From positions 186,001 to 250,000 of the forward strand of contig NZ_SOSI01000001.1 in assembly GCF_029760855.1 (NCBI RefSeq): DNA of 64,000 bases. Reading direction: 5' to 3'. The stretch is from Erythrobacter litoralis (GTDB taxonomy: Bacteria > Pseudomonadota > Alphaproteobacteria > Sphingomonadales > Sphingomonadaceae). Positions 1-9,085 of this stretch are shown in pieces. Within the stretch, counting starts at the first letter, position 1. Every line of letters begins with the position of its first letter. The notes under the pieces were generated by a model. That model was not told where the DNA came from. It did no database searches and saw nothing but the letters and a program-made list of their open reading frames with translations. A program made the translations under genes and the position numbers.

Positions 1-228
1 TGGACCTCGCACTGAGATTACGACTGTATGCACCACACGCGCCCCCGGGATTGTAAAAGAACCGAACGGCCCATTTACCTCATGGCTTCGCGTCACATTT
101 ACCGGGGCAAGAGCCTGCGATGACTGTTTGTTCGCGGCTTGAATTGGTTTCAAATCTTCGGCTCGCAACTCAATGCTATGGCATGAAACCAATAGACCAA
201 TAGCGAAAATTTTAGGATAGATTGGCAT
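1..228 (-). CDS. Exported hypothetical protein, 3' end outside window
   Basis: An open frame of 76 codons starts at the ATG ending at 228 and runs off the left edge without a stop. A purine-rich GGGAGG ribosome site lies just upstream on the minus strand. The first ~23 residues have a basic start, a hydrophobic core (IFAIGLLVSC) and an A-E cleavage-like site, so export to the periplasm or outer membrane is likely. The visible mature part (LKPIQAANKQSSQ, then TIPGARVVHTV) matches no family I can name with certainty. The region is lower in GC than the core genes to the right. Confidence 0.6.
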   Translation of the reverse strand, partial: MPIYPKIFAIGLLVSCHSIELRAEDLKPIQAANKQSSQALAPVNVTRSHEVNGPFGSFTIPGARVVHTVVISVRGP

Positions 229-244
229 TACTGCCTCCCTCAAT

Positions 245-559
245 CTAATATTCAGTTTCCTCGGTACGTATCGTCGTACGAAAAGTTTTTCGCCAATTCT
301 CGTTTTCAGGATATGCAACCGGATTTTCGAGCGGGTGATGTTCGAGGCCCACCACTCGAAGCTTCTTAAACTCGCCATCATGGTAGAGGACTATTGTATC
401 ACCCCGAAGTGGCGTCAGCTGAAACGTAAATAACCCGAGGTCTCTTTCAGAAAATGAGCCATTCCGATGACCTTCGGTTTTCACACGGAAATCCCCGCCG
501 GTGTTGCCACTCATATCAGCTTGCAAACCTGGCGTAGGACGTTGAATTTGGGCAAACAT
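245..559 (-). CDS. Small hypothetical protein, possibly a 5'-truncated remnant
   Basis: A 104-residue frame without a recognised domain. It is polar, with a beta-rich middle (LGLFTFQLTPLRGD, TIVLYHDGEFKKLRVVGLE) and an acidic end. It ends 16 bases before the start of the next minus-strand gene, so the two could be co-transcribed. No convincing Shine-Dalgarno precedes the ATG at 559, and an in-frame stop lies seven codons upstream, so this may be the surviving 3' part of a longer gene. Function unknown. Confidence 0.45.
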   Translation of the reverse strand: MFAQIQRPTPGLQADMSGNTGGDFRVKTEGHRNGSFSERDLGLFTFQLTPLRGDTIVLYHDGEFKKLRVVGLEHHPLENPVAYPENENWRKTFRTTIRTEETEY

Positions 560-741
560 TGTTCGGTGCCTGCGTCGATTAAATCATGGCGAGTATGCGT
601 TCGCATTCCAAAAGATGCGCCTGGTCGGACGTTCTTGAGGAACTGGAGCATCGTGCAATGTCCGAACGACATACCGAACCTATCGCCGAAATTTCGGCTG
701 CGGACATAGAGAGTATGTCTACGTAGTTGAGTGGTCTCATT

Positions 742-1299
742 TCACTTACCCTCCAGAATGGCAGCCATGTTTTCGATTTTCAGTGATCTTGGCAGACTGA
801 AACCGGTCTTGTTTCCCGAACTCCATCTCGCAGTCAGACTTTCCAGTGAGTGCTTGCCGATCTGCACTGTCGCCAGGACGCCGCGCCGCAGGCTAGCAGT
901 CGAAACAACGCAGACACCACGCTGGGCGAGATTGACAAGTTCACCCTCATAGCGCCGTCCGTCGGCAAAGACGCTGACCGGCGCTTCGCCTTTAAAACGG
1001 ACGGATCGATAGGTTTTGGTCGAACTAGAAATGGAATTTAGTTCATCGACGTTCTCAATTCCAATTCGGTTGCAGTGGCTCCAAATGACCTTGCCCATAC
1101 GAAATTGCTCATCAGCCCATCGATATTGGATTGCCTCTCCAATCCCAAAACGCTGATTGGTTTCAAGCCCTGCACCAAAGCTGGAAATATCCCGCAGCAG
1201 CGCTGGTTTTTCCCGGCCATCGACCAAAAGACATGCTGGCTTGTAGATACGATGGAGGCGATCCAGCTGTCGCCTCTCCTGGGAATAGTGTCGATCCAT
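742..1299 (-). CDS. Protein with two tandem PilZ domains
   Basis: The 185-residue soluble protein carries two PilZ-like modules. The first has the RRxxR-type arginines near residues 9-14 and the D-x-S-x-x-G motif (DISSFGAG). The second has a basic entry (RSVRFKGEAPVSVF) followed by LVNLAQRGVCV. PilZ domains usually bind cyclic di-GMP through these two motifs, so a signalling adaptor for motility, exopolysaccharide or biofilm is the family expectation. The second module keeps the motif less well and may be degenerate. The start at 1299 is preceded by GAGGGC. It is divergent from the winged-helix regulator to its right. Confidence 0.75.
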   Translation of the reverse strand: MDRHYSQERRQLDRLHRIYKPACLLVDGREKPALLRDISSFGAGLETNQRFGIGEAIQYRWADEQFRMGKVIWSHCNRIGIENVDELNSISSSTKTYRSVRFKGEAPVSVFADGRRYEGELVNLAQRGVCVVSTASLRRGVLATVQIGKHSLESLTARWSSGNKTGFSLPRSLKIENMAAILEGK

Positions 1300-1529
1300 G
1301 CTGCCCTCTCATCTGCGAAAAGTTGCTCCACTCGGTGGGAGCCGTCGATGAAGTGCATTGTGTGACGAAGACTGTGCCACCGACAGAGTTTTGCAGTATC
1401 TGTAACGTTACAGGAGACGCAACCGCTTGAATCCTCGGTTCAAATTAGTTAGGGCCCTCAATCTTGAATGGGGAGATTTAACGGCAAAGAAACGCTTTCG
1501 TGGGCGTTTCTAACGGGGAAAGCCGGGGC

Positions 1530-3251
1530 ATGAACCGGGACGAAGCAATTAGAAGAGAGATGAACTCCGTTTTGGATTCACCTCAATTTTCTCGTTCGCG
1601 TGTTTCCAGCGGCTTGCTGAGATACCTCGTCGATTTCGAACTGAAACAAAGGGGCGAACCTTCTCAGACCGATATTGCGCTGGAATTTTTGGGAAAGGAT
1701 GCTGCTAATTTCGACGCGGCAGATAGCAGCGTACGCGTAGCTATGTCGCGCTTACGCAAGTCACTTAAAGACTATTACCTCGTCCATCAGCCGCAAGCCG
1801 AGATGTGCATTCATTTCCGCAGCGGCGAGTATCGATTGCGTTTCGCTAAGTTGGCTCTGGCTTACCCTGACCTCAACGCCTTTCGAGCGGGAACCGATCC
1901 GAAGACCAAAGGTGAACCCCAAGACCCGTCGACTTCGACCCGGCGCCCTCCACCAAAAGCTGTCGATGTCGACGAACAATCGCGAACGAATGCGCAGAGA
2001 AGGTACCCTTTACCCACCCAAACTAACGGGGAGGCACCCATAACAGGTAAAGCATTCCCTGCCTTCCTGAAAACCGGTTTGCTCATTTTTTGCGCCGCAT
2101 CTTTAGCAGCGCTGGCTGCCTTCGGTCTGCGGTCCAATCAGAGTGAGCGTCAAAACGCTGTTGGAGATAAAGGAGCGGAACCGCCATCGATCTATGCATC
2201 GATATCTGCGCTGGGAGTAGGCGAAGGTTCTGTTCCGGCATCGTATGAGAAGGAGTTGATTTACGATGTAAAGACATTGCTCCGAAAATCTATGATTAGC
2301 AGAATGAATACCATATCGCCAAAAAGTGCAGATTACGTCCTGACATTGACTGTGAGGACTGCATCCAACGATAGTTTGGTTGGGCAATTGATGTTAATCT
2401 CCGACACAGAGGAAGTGATATTCGAAAGGCGAATTGGTCCTGTTTCCGATTTTGCAGAATTTAAGCTTATAGTAGAGGATCAGATACTTAGCGTGATTTC
2501 GCCGGTGGGCTACCTAGCCGACGATCTTCTTACACGGTTGGATGACAAACCTCGCAACAGCTTCGAATGCTTTCTTTCTGTCGAGGCAAATCGTCTTATC
2601 GGCGATGATGGAGCGGCCTTTTTGGAAAGTTGCATCGAACAATTCCCGAAAGGCGACTATACAAGCTACTTACAGGCACGACAAGCGTTCGCGCGCGCCC
2701 GTTCGGTGTTGTCTGGCGGGGGGAAAGTAGCTCCATCGGACGAGGCGTGGCGCTCGATCTCTACGATCCTCCGTAAAGAACCACAGAATCCTTATGCAAA
2801 CGCTGTTGCAGCAAAACTTCTTATCGCTTCAGGCAAATGCAGCGAAGCTGCGGCTTATGCTACTGATGCGTTCTCACGAGGTCGCACATATCCTACCCTC
2901 GAATTATCTGTAATTATCGATGCTTACGGCTGCGACGCTGTATCGCAATTTCGACCTTACTGGAACGAAAGGATTAGGAGTATCGCGCTAGCGAACCCGA
3001 GCCCTGACCCACTCTTATCGTCCTACTTAATTCTGGGATTGATCGCGAGCAATCAAAGAGAACTACTGGGCAACCAAAGATCGAGTCTTTTCGAAGCATA
3101 TGAGGAGTCGCCGATCAGGACTTTCCGGGACAGCTTGCTAAGGGTCGCAGAGAGAAAAGGTACAAACGATGATCGGAAGAAAGTTCGTGAACAATTGTCG
3201 GACTTAATTTTTTCGGTAGAGACGAGAAATTACATCAGCTCCAAGTTCTGA
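1530..3251 (+). CDS. Membrane-tethered winged-helix regulator with a periplasmic region
   Basis: The first ~105 residues match the N-terminal DNA-binding-like module of alphaproteobacterial adenylate-cyclase/TPR regulators: SPQFSRSRVSSGLLRYLVD, then SVRVAMSRLRKSLKDYY and a final GEYRLRF. A linker of ~70 residues leads to one transmembrane helix (about 180-200). The remaining ~370 residues would be periplasmic and resemble a TolB-N/TPR-like sensor, including cysteines near the tetratricopeptide-like part. This suggests a ToxR/CadC-style one-component regulator. I chose the ATG at 1530; an in-frame GTG at 1500 would add 10 residues. Codon use is AT-richer than the core genes, suggesting acquisition. 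Target genes are unknown. Confidence 0.65.
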   Translation: MNRDEAIRREMNSVLDSPQFSRSRVSSGLLRYLVDFELKQRGEPSQTDIALEFLGKDAANFDAADSSVRVAMSRLRKSLKDYYLVHQPQAEMCIHFRSGEYRLRFAKLALAYPDLNAFRAGTDPKTKGEPQDPSTSTRRPPPKAVDVDEQSRTNAQRRYPLPTQTNGEAPITGKAFPAFLKTGLLIFCAASLAALAAFGLRSNQSERQNAVGDKGAEPPSIYASISALGVGEGSVPASYEKELIYDVKTLLRKSMISRMNTISPKSADYVLTLTVRTASNDSLVGQLMLISDTEEVIFERRIGPVSDFAEFKLIVEDQILSVISPVGYLADDLLTRLDDKPRNSFECFLSVEANRLIGDDGAAFLESCIEQFPKGDYTSYLQARQAFARARSVLSGGGKVAPSDEAWRSISTILRKEPQNPYANAVAAKLLIASGKCSEAAAYATDAFSRGRTYPTLELSVIIDAYGCDAVSQFRPYWNERIRSIALANPSPDPLLSSYLILGLIASNQRELLGNQRSSLFEAYEESPIRTFRDSLLRVAERKGTNDDRKKVREQLSDLIFSVETRNYISSKF

Positions 3252-3314
3252 TGGAAATCCAGCATTTTGCCTTCATTCTTCCTCTTTCTCGAACTCAACA
3301 AAGACTGCCGCTAA

Positions 3315-4055
3315 CTAAGTACGGCCCGGACGCTGTGCGGTGAGCGCCAGCAGGCGCGCAGCGAAGCGGTTTACCGGCGAAGCGCCGGCACGGTCGATAT
3401 CGCCCATCATCGTGCGGATCGCATCGACATTGATAAGGGCAGGATATCGCCTGGCCGGCGGCAGCGGTAAGAGCGCGTCGTTGATGTCGGTGGCCGGGTT
3501 TTCGAGACCGGCGCCTTCGGCGTTGGCGTAGCGGTAGATCGTCGCCACGCGCTGCTTAATCCGCCGCGCTGTCTCGATCGCACCGCGCTTCTCGACCTTG
3601 CGCAGGACCGAGAGCAGCAGCGGCTTGTCGATCTCGGCCAGCGGCATCGTGCCCAGATGCGGAAAGACGTCGCGCTTGAGGCTAGTAATGACATCGCCGG
3701 CATGCACCAGCTTCCAGCGCGCGACCTGCAGGACATGCCACTCGCGGGCCACCTCCTCGAACGATTTTACCGCATCGCTTCGGCCTATGAGACGACTACG
3801 CTTGACGCTGTGCCGGGGGTCACGGCCATCCCGCAAGATTTTCTTCGCCTCATCGCGTTTCTCGCGAGCATCGGCGAGCGACACTTCGGGGTATGCGCCC
3901 AAGGTCAGCAAACGCTCCTTGCTTTCGAAGCGATGTTTGTACCGCCAGCTTTTGTGGCCGCTCGCAGATACATGAAGATGCAGTCCGCGGCTGTCGGTCA
4001 ATTTGTAAGCTTTGTCTCGCGAAGCAGCCGCGCGCACGGCCTTATCCGTCAGCAT
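3315..4055 (-). pseudogene. Truncated P4-type tyrosine integrase (catalytic domain missing)
   Basis: The 246 residues begin as a DUF4102/P4 integrase: LTDKAVRAA, LTDSRGLHLHV, SWRYKHRF and LTLGAYPEVSLADAR in the arm-binding domain, followed by a core-binding domain (about 95-190). Family members are ~400 residues. Here the frame stops right after LLALTAQRPG, where the catalytic domain begins, so the Arg, His-x-x-Arg and Tyr residues are absent. The gene lies just downstream of tRNA-Ser(CGA) in the same orientation, the usual place for an island integrase. It is probably an inactive relic left by a deletion near 3315-3325. Confidence 0.8.
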
Positions 4056-4214
4056 CCAATACCCCCATGCGGTTTGGTTCGTTACCCCCAGAATACCCCG
4101 ACATGCTTTTGGCTAGGGGTAGATCGAACTGGAGTGAATAGGAGCCGCAAACCGCAGATTTGCAACGGTTTGAGTATATATTCGAAAGGAATTGGAAACC
4201 CTGAAAAGGGCAAT

Positions 4215-4304
<90 letters not shown>

Positions 4305-4456
4305 GCATGTTGGGTGCGCTTGTCGGGCCGAGGGCCCCGGTCGAAGCGAGCGCGCCGACTAGCTTACGCGCGGAGCCTTGCCAACCTTTTTTGCGCAGGC
4401 AGGATGGGGACAGTCTTTACGGAACGCTTGTGCTATGCGGCTTGTATCCCATATTC

Positions 4457-4846
4457 ATGAAGAACATGGACAAAACCACGTATTTTTCCGCCCAGGCCGG
4501 TCGCACTATCGAAGTCCCGCGCCATCTCGAAACGCGTTTCGCGATCGGCGATATCGTACGGCATAAGGCGTTCGATTTTCGCGGCGTGATCTTCGATGTC
4601 GATCCTGTCTTCGCCAATAGCGAAGAGTGGTATTCTTCCATTCCCGAGGAAATCCGGCCCGATCGCGACCAGCCGTTCTACCACCTTCTCGCCGAAAGCG
4701 ACGAGAACGATTACGTGGCCTATGTCAGCCAGCAGAACCTGATCGAGGATTCGCGCGCCGGCCCGATTTCGCATCCGGATGTGCATGACTATTTCGAGGT
4801 GTTCGAAAATGGTCGCTACCGGATGCGCCGCAAGCTGACGCATTGA
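4457..4846 (+). CDS. hspQ: Heat shock protein HspQ
   Basis: A 129-residue soluble protein with the HspQ/YccV signature: FAIGDIVRHKAFDFRGVIFDVDP, then DQPFYHLLAE and YVAYVSQQNL, ending in a basic tail. HspQ is a hemimethylated-DNA-binding-fold protein; in enterobacteria it acts as a specificity factor for Lon and is heat induced. It has an N-terminal extension of ~15 residues relative to short homologues; ATG 4466 is an alternative start, and no strong Shine-Dalgarno decides between them. It is convergent with the ABC permease gene, 4 bases apart. Confidence 0.88.
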   Translation: MKNMDKTTYFSAQAGRTIEVPRHLETRFAIGDIVRHKAFDFRGVIFDVDPVFANSEEWYSSIPEEIRPDRDQPFYHLLAESDENDYVAYVSQQNLIEDSRAGPISHPDVHDYFEVFENGRYRMRRKLTH

Positions 4847-4850
4847 TCGC

Positions 4851-5753
4851 TCAACTGCGTATTTTCCAGCCTGATTTGAGCACGCGGTAAACGAGGTAGG
4901 CGAAAGCGGCATTCGCGATTCCCAAACCGATCGCACTGTGAATAACGGCCTGATTGGTGTTCCCGATGTCGCTTTCGCCGAGGAAGCCGAAGCGGAAACC
5001 CGAGATCACGTAGAAAAACGGGTTCACCCGACTGATCGCCTGGAACAGAGGCGCGAGATTGTCGATCACGTAGAACGTGCCAGACAGGAGACTCAACGGG
5101 GCAATAACGAAATTGGTGATCGCGGCGTTATGATCGAACTTCTCCGCCCAGATCGATGCGAGCAAGCCCATCAGGGATAGCATGATCGCGCCCATCAGGC
5201 CGAACCAGGCGACCGCCCACGGATGCGCGAGCGACAGGTCGACGCCGGGATAGAACGCCATCGCGATTGCGACTGCGAAGCCTACCATGACGGCCCGCGT
5301 GACGGCCGCGGCGGTAATGCCCGCCATCAATTCGCCGTCCGAGAGGGGCGGCATCAGCAGATCAATGATCGTCCCCTGGATCTTGCCTGCGAGCAGGGAG
5401 AAGCTCGAATTGGCGAAGGCGTTCTGCATCATGCCCATCACGATCAGGCCGGGCGCAACGAAGGTCGCGAAGTTGACCCCGAGAATTTCGCGGTCGGAGC
5501 GTCCCAACGCGACGGTGAATATCACGAGGAACAGGAGGGTCGTGACCGCAGGGGCCCAGATCGTCTGCGTCTGGACCTTTAAAAACCGGCGGACCTCCTT
5601 TACATACAAACTCCATAGCCCGACGCGATTGATCCCGGTGATGACCGGTTGCCCTTGCGGGGGGAACCTTGGCGTTCTTCCGGTGTCGTCTCGCGTGAAG
5701 GCGCCGTCGCTCGGTTCGGGTGTGGGCGCGGCGGGTTGGACTTGATCGGCCAT
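4851..5753 (-). CDS. ABC-2 type transporter permease
   Basis: 300 residues with a proline-rich cytosolic N-terminus of ~45 residues and six hydrophobic segments typical of ABC-2 export permeases (TIWAPAVTTLLFLVIFTVALG is the first). The LLSGTFYVIDNLAPLFQAI stretch is characteristic of the YadH/NodJ-type family. The substrate is unknown. No ATP-binding subunit is adjacent; it must be encoded elsewhere. The start at 5753 (MADQVQP) was chosen because the longer frame upstream runs into gcrA promoter DNA and has no homology-like sequence. It is divergent from gcrA. Confidence 0.85.
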   Translation of the reverse strand: MADQVQPAAPTPEPSDGAFTRDDTGRTPRFPPQGQPVITGINRVGLWSLYVKEVRRFLKVQTQTIWAPAVTTLLFLVIFTVALGRSDREILGVNFATFVAPGLIVMGMMQNAFANSSFSLLAGKIQGTIIDLLMPPLSDGELMAGITAAAVTRAVMVGFAVAIAMAFYPGVDLSLAHPWAVAWFGLMGAIMLSLMGLLASIWAEKFDHNAAITNFVIAPLSLLSGTFYVIDNLAPLFQAISRVNPFFYVISGFRFGFLGESDIGNTNQAVIHSAIGLGIANAAFAYLVYRVLKSGWKIRS

Positions 5754-5828
5754 GGCGGCGCGCCTAGGGCCAAGCACCCCTCGCTGGCAAGCGCGGTGAC
5801 GGGTAATACAGGAATTGCAGGACGAACG

Positions 5829-6524
5829 ATGAGCTGGACCGACGAACGGATCGCAACGCTGAAGAAGATGTGGGAGGGCGGTTCTACTGCCAGCCAGATC
5901 GCCGATGAGCTGGGCGGTGTGAGCCGCAACGCCGTCATCGGTAAGGCGCACCGGCTCGGGCTGAAGTCGCGCCCATCGCCCGTGAAGGCGGGCGAGAAGA
6001 AGGCTGCGAAGCCGGCACCGAAGCCCGCACCAGCAGCTCCGAAGAGCGCGCCGAAGCCTGCCGCACCCAAGCCGGTCGCCGCAAAGCCGGCTTCGCCCCC
6101 CGCTCCTGCGCCATCACCTTCCGCACCGCCCGCGGCCAAGGCAGATGCTTCGCCGAGCCAGCCGATGCCGAACAAGCAAGGCGATATGCCCAAGATCGTC
6201 TCGGTCGGCCCGGGCGGATTTCTACGGCAGGGACCAGGCGATCAGCAGCCGCCCATTCCGCCAGCGCCGCCGCGTCGACTGGTGCCGGCGAAGCCCGATC
6301 CGGCGATCGCCGACAAGACGAGCCTGCTCGATCTATCGGAGAAGGTCTGCCGTTGGCCGATGGGCCACCCGGGTGAACCCGATTTTCATTTCTGCGGCGA
6401 GGCGGTGAACCCTGGCTTCCCCTATTGCGTCGAACACTGCGGCCGGGCCTATCAGGCGCAGTTGCCCCGCGGTGCGCGCCGCCCCCCTCCCCCCCTCCCG
6501 TTCGGCGGACCGCGCGTTCGCTGA
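5829..6524 (+). CDS. gcrA: GcrA cell cycle regulator
   Basis: The N-terminus MSWTDERIATLKKMWEGG followed by SASQIADELG-type helices and NAVIGKAHRLGL is the diagnostic GcrA DNA-binding domain (residues 1-45). A ~110-residue Ala/Pro/Lys-rich disordered linker follows. The conserved C-terminal sigma-interacting domain has EKVCRWPMGHPGEPDFHFCG and FPYCVEHC. In Caulobacter GcrA recruits sigma-70 RNA polymerase to CcrM-methylated promoters and controls S-phase genes. The linker is long for the family. A strong terminator follows the gene. Confidence 0.96.
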   Translation: MSWTDERIATLKKMWEGGSTASQIADELGGVSRNAVIGKAHRLGLKSRPSPVKAGEKKAAKPAPKPAPAAPKSAPKPAAPKPVAAKPASPPAPAPSPSAPPAAKADASPSQPMPNKQGDMPKIVSVGPGGFLRQGPGDQQPPIPPAPPRRLVPAKPDPAIADKTSLLDLSEKVCRWPMGHPGEPDFHFCGEAVNPGFPYCVEHCGRAYQAQLPRGARRPPPPLPFGGPRVR

Positions 6525-6544
6525 GTACGCTACCCGATCATTCC

Positions 6545-6578
6545 AAAGGCCCGCCTTCGCTTTGTCGGCGGGCCTTTT
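6545..6578 (+). terminator. Rho-independent terminator of gcrA
   Basis: AAAGGCCCGCC (6545-6555) pairs perfectly with GGCGGGCCTTT (6567-6577) around an 11-nt loop and ends in a T run. It lies 20 nt after the gcrA stop and 19 nt before the next start codon. Confidence 0.85.
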
Positions 6579-6596
6579 CATTCCGAGGAACTGCCG

Positions 6597-7130
6597 ATGG
6601 CCTTCGATCTCTATGCCGCTTTCGTCCCGACCGCCCGTCAGTTGCTTGAGGCCATGCCGGGCGTGATCGACAAGGCCGAACAGTATGCGCAGGACGGGAA
6701 CTGCTCCGCCGACGCCCTGTACGAGGCGCAGCTGGCGGAGGATATGTGGCCGCTTCCCTGGCATGTCCGGGCGTGCTGGATGCACACGGGTTACGCGCTC
6801 GACCAGTTGGCCGGGGGCGCATTCACGCCGGACTTCACCGACATTCCCGGTGACTTTGGTGCGATGCGCAGCATGGTCGGCGCGGCGGCCGAACGAATGG
6901 CGAGGGCAACATCGGACGAGATTGCGGCACTTGCCGAAAAACCGATCGATTTCGTCCTCGGTGGCGAAACGCGCTTCACCCTTCCCGGCGAACGGTTCCT
7001 GCTGGGCTTCAACATGCCGAACCTGCAATTCCATGCGACGACCTTCTACGGCATCCTGCGCATGAAGGGCGTGCCGCTCGGCAAGCGGGATTACATGGGC
7101 AACCCGGCCGGCCCGATGTTCCAGAGCTAG
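6597..7130 (+). CDS. DUF1993 domain-containing protein
   Basis: A 177-residue soluble protein matching the DUF1993 family: the start MAFDLYAAFVPTARQLL, AQLAEDMWPLPWHV in the middle, and a C-terminal NLQFHATTFYGILRMKGVPLGKRDYMG. The family is a DinB-like four-helix bundle of unknown function. Spaced histidines (HV, MHTGYAL, FHATT) could bind metal, but this is inference. The 3' end overlaps the convergent spermidine-synthase-like gene by 4 bases. Confidence 0.85.
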   Translation: MAFDLYAAFVPTARQLLEAMPGVIDKAEQYAQDGNCSADALYEAQLAEDMWPLPWHVRACWMHTGYALDQLAGGAFTPDFTDIPGDFGAMRSMVGAAAERMARATSDEIAALAEKPIDFVLGGETRFTLPGERFLLGFNMPNLQFHATTFYGILRMKGVPLGKRDYMGNPAGPMFQS

Positions 7131-7810
7131 GTCTTTCGGGCGAACCAGATCGTGTGGCGGGGGCCCTTGTTGTTGGGCCGCGCACGCACGGTGCGTTCCT
7201 CGACGTCGAAGCCCGCATCCTTCAGCCGCGTCCTGAACTTGTGATCGGGCGCCGCCGACCAAACGGCGAGGATACCGCCTGAACAAAGTGCATCGCGCGC
7301 TTTCGCCAGCCCGGTACGCGAGTAGAGCCGTTCGTTGCCGTCGCGCACGATACCATCCGGCCCGTTATCGACATCGAGCAGGATCGCATGCCATTTTGCG
7401 CAAGTCCCGTCGATCGCGTCGTCGATCAAGGCAGCGACATCGCAGAGAACAACCTCGCCGCGCGGATCGGCCAGCGTCTCGCCTGTGAGATGCGCCAGCG
7501 GACCTTCCGCCCATTCGAGGATTTCCGGCACCACTTCGGCGACAAACACGCGTCCGCCCTCCGGCAGCTTTTCCAGCGCCTTTCGATAGGTGAAGCCCAT
7601 CCCGTATCCGCCGATCAGGATGCGGGGCGTGTCGGCGTTCATCCGCTCCAGCGTCAATTCGGCGAGTTGCTCTTCGCTGAACTGCATGCGCGTTCCCATC
7701 AACTCGTCGCGCCCGAGCATGATGATGTAATCGCGCCCGTGGCTGACGAGCGTGAGCGTATCTCCGCCCGGTATGGCGGCGGTGGCTAGGGTTTCGCGTG
7801 GTAGCATCAT
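7127..7810 (-). CDS. Spermidine-synthase-like protein
   Basis: 227 residues with a Rossmann methyltransferase-type core: ILIGGYGMGFTYRKAL as the glycine-rich loop (about 64-80), VFVAEVVPEILEWAEG with the acidic nucleotide-binding residue, and LLDVDNGPDGIV. This arrangement is that of spermidine synthase (SpeE)-like spermine/spermidine synthases found next to non-polyamine genes in alphaproteobacteria. The usual polyamine-site motifs are not clear, so the substrate is uncertain. The gene stands alone between two convergent or divergent neighbours. Confidence 0.75.
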   Translation of the reverse strand: MMLPRETLATAAIPGGDTLTLVSHGRDYIIMLGRDELMGTRMQFSEEQLAELTLERMNADTPRILIGGYGMGFTYRKALEKLPEGGRVFVAEVVPEILEWAEGPLAHLTGETLADPRGEVVLCDVAALIDDAIDGTCAKWHAILLDVDNGPDGIVRDGNERLYSRTGLAKARDALCSGGILAVWSAAPDHKFRTRLKDAGFDVEERTVRARPNNKGPRHTIWFARKT

Positions 7811-7906
7811 TAGTGCCTAGCACCCCCGCGCGACTGCGCAATCGCGGATCCCGGGACACGCAAGGGTCTCCGTTCGTTGATAGCGGGCAGACCCACGGAG
7901 ACATTC

Positions 7907-9010
7907 ATGCCTACAGACGCCCGTATCGCCGTCATTCCCGAAGCCGGCGGCGATTATACCATCGAAAATCGCGAAATCGCCGACCCGGGCCCGCATGAGG
8001 TTCTCATCAAGCTAGTGGCGACGGGCGTCTGCCACACCGATCTCGCCGTTCAGGCAGGCGATCTGCCCACCAACTATCCGGTCGTTCTGGGTCATGAGGG
8101 CGCGGGTACGATCGTGAAGGTCGGCGATCATGTTTCGGACCTTGCCGAAGGCGACAGGGTGGTTCTGTCCTATGGATCATGCGGCCGCTGCCGCCCCTGT
8201 CAGGAAGGCGATCCCGCCTATTGCAACGATTTCGAAGCGCTCAACTTCATGAACGAGCGGCAGGGAAGCGACAAACCCGTATTCGCAGATGGACCGAATG
8301 CGGCATTCTTCCAGCAATCGAGCTTCGCCACCCACTCGATCGCGCATGAACGCAATGTCGTGAAAATCGAGGCAGATGTGGACATCTCGCTACTGGGTCC
8401 GCTCGGCTGCGGAATCCAAACGGGCGCAGGCGCCGTGATGCGGACCGCGCAGCCGAAAGCCGGGTCGACCCTGCTGGTGTCCGGAGTGGGCAGCGTGGGC
8501 ATGTCCGCGGTGATGGGCGCGAAAGTTGCCGGGTGCAGCACGATCATCGCGGTCGATACGAATGCGGAGCGGCTGGAACTCGCCAGGGAAATTGGCGCGA
8601 CCGACACGATCGTAGCCGGAAAGGACACGGATGTTCCCGATGCGGTGCGCCAGATCGTGGAAGAAGGCGTCGATTTCGCCATCGAATGTAGCGGCAACGA
8701 CAAGGCGGCACGCGCGGCATGGGAAGCGCTGGCAAAAAGGGGCACGCTGGTCGTGGTCGGCGCCCCGCCTTCCGGCACGGAATATGCGTTCGACGCCAAC
8801 GAACAGATCATGAGCGGCCGCAAGATCGTCGGCTGCGTGGAAGGAGACGCGAAGGTGAAGCAGTTCATTCCCGAACTGGTCCGGCTCCATCAGCGCGGCC
8901 TCTTCCCGTTCGACCGTCTGGTGAAGCGCTATCCCTTCGACAAGATCAACGAGGCCGTGAAGGATTTGCACGACGGAAAGGTATTCAAGCCGATCCTCGA
9001 AATGTCGTAG
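7907..9010 (+). CDS. Zinc-dependent alcohol dehydrogenase (aryl/benzyl alcohol type)
   Basis: 367 residues of the medium-chain dehydrogenase family. The catalytic-zinc cysteine is in GVCHTDLAV, the zinc histidine in GHEGAG, the four structural-zinc cysteines in the segment CGRCRPC...AYC, and the NAD loop in GVGSVG. It most resembles class III-like aryl-alcohol dehydrogenases (XylB type), which oxidise aromatic or allylic alcohols to aldehydes with NAD. The start at 7907 follows CGGAGA at good spacing; an in-frame ATG 30 bases upstream lacks a site. It is convergent with pnp across a shared terminator. Confidence 0.88.
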   Translation: MPTDARIAVIPEAGGDYTIENREIADPGPHEVLIKLVATGVCHTDLAVQAGDLPTNYPVVLGHEGAGTIVKVGDHVSDLAEGDRVVLSYGSCGRCRPCQEGDPAYCNDFEALNFMNERQGSDKPVFADGPNAAFFQQSSFATHSIAHERNVVKIEADVDISLLGPLGCGIQTGAGAVMRTAQPKAGSTLLVSGVGSVGMSAVMGAKVAGCSTIIAVDTNAERLELAREIGATDTIVAGKDTDVPDAVRQIVEEGVDFAIECSGNDKAARAAWEALAKRGTLVVVGAPPSGTEYAFDANEQIMSGRKIVGCVEGDAKVKQFIPELVRLHQRGLFPFDRLVKRYPFDKINEAVKDLHDGKVFKPILEMS

Positions 9011-9033
9011 GCTCACGCGGCATCGGCCATGAA

Positions 9034-9065
9034 AAAGGCCGCGGGGATCGCTCCCCGCGGCCTTT
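9034..9065. terminator. Bidirectional terminator between the alcohol dehydrogenase gene and pnp
   Basis: AAAGGCCGCGGGGA (9034-9047) pairs perfectly with TCCCCGCGGCCTTT (9052-9065) around a 4-nt loop. A and T runs flank both sides, so it can serve both convergent genes. Confidence 0.85.
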
Positions 9066-9085
9066 CCTGTTCTTGGCTAAACGGA

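Noticed and set aside
586-726. A 46-codon ORF on the plus strand (starts MASMRSHSKRC) in the gap between the two left-end minus genes.
   Set aside because: No ribosome site, no domain or membrane segment, and mixed codon use; may be a gene fragment but not supportable.
1-4214. Search for a direct repeat of the tRNA-Ser 3' end marking the far attachment site.
   Set aside because: No second copy seen within the window; it may lie to the left.
4851-5753. ABC permease gene considered as part of a transport operon with hspQ.
   Set aside because: The genes are convergent and no ATPase gene is adjacent.
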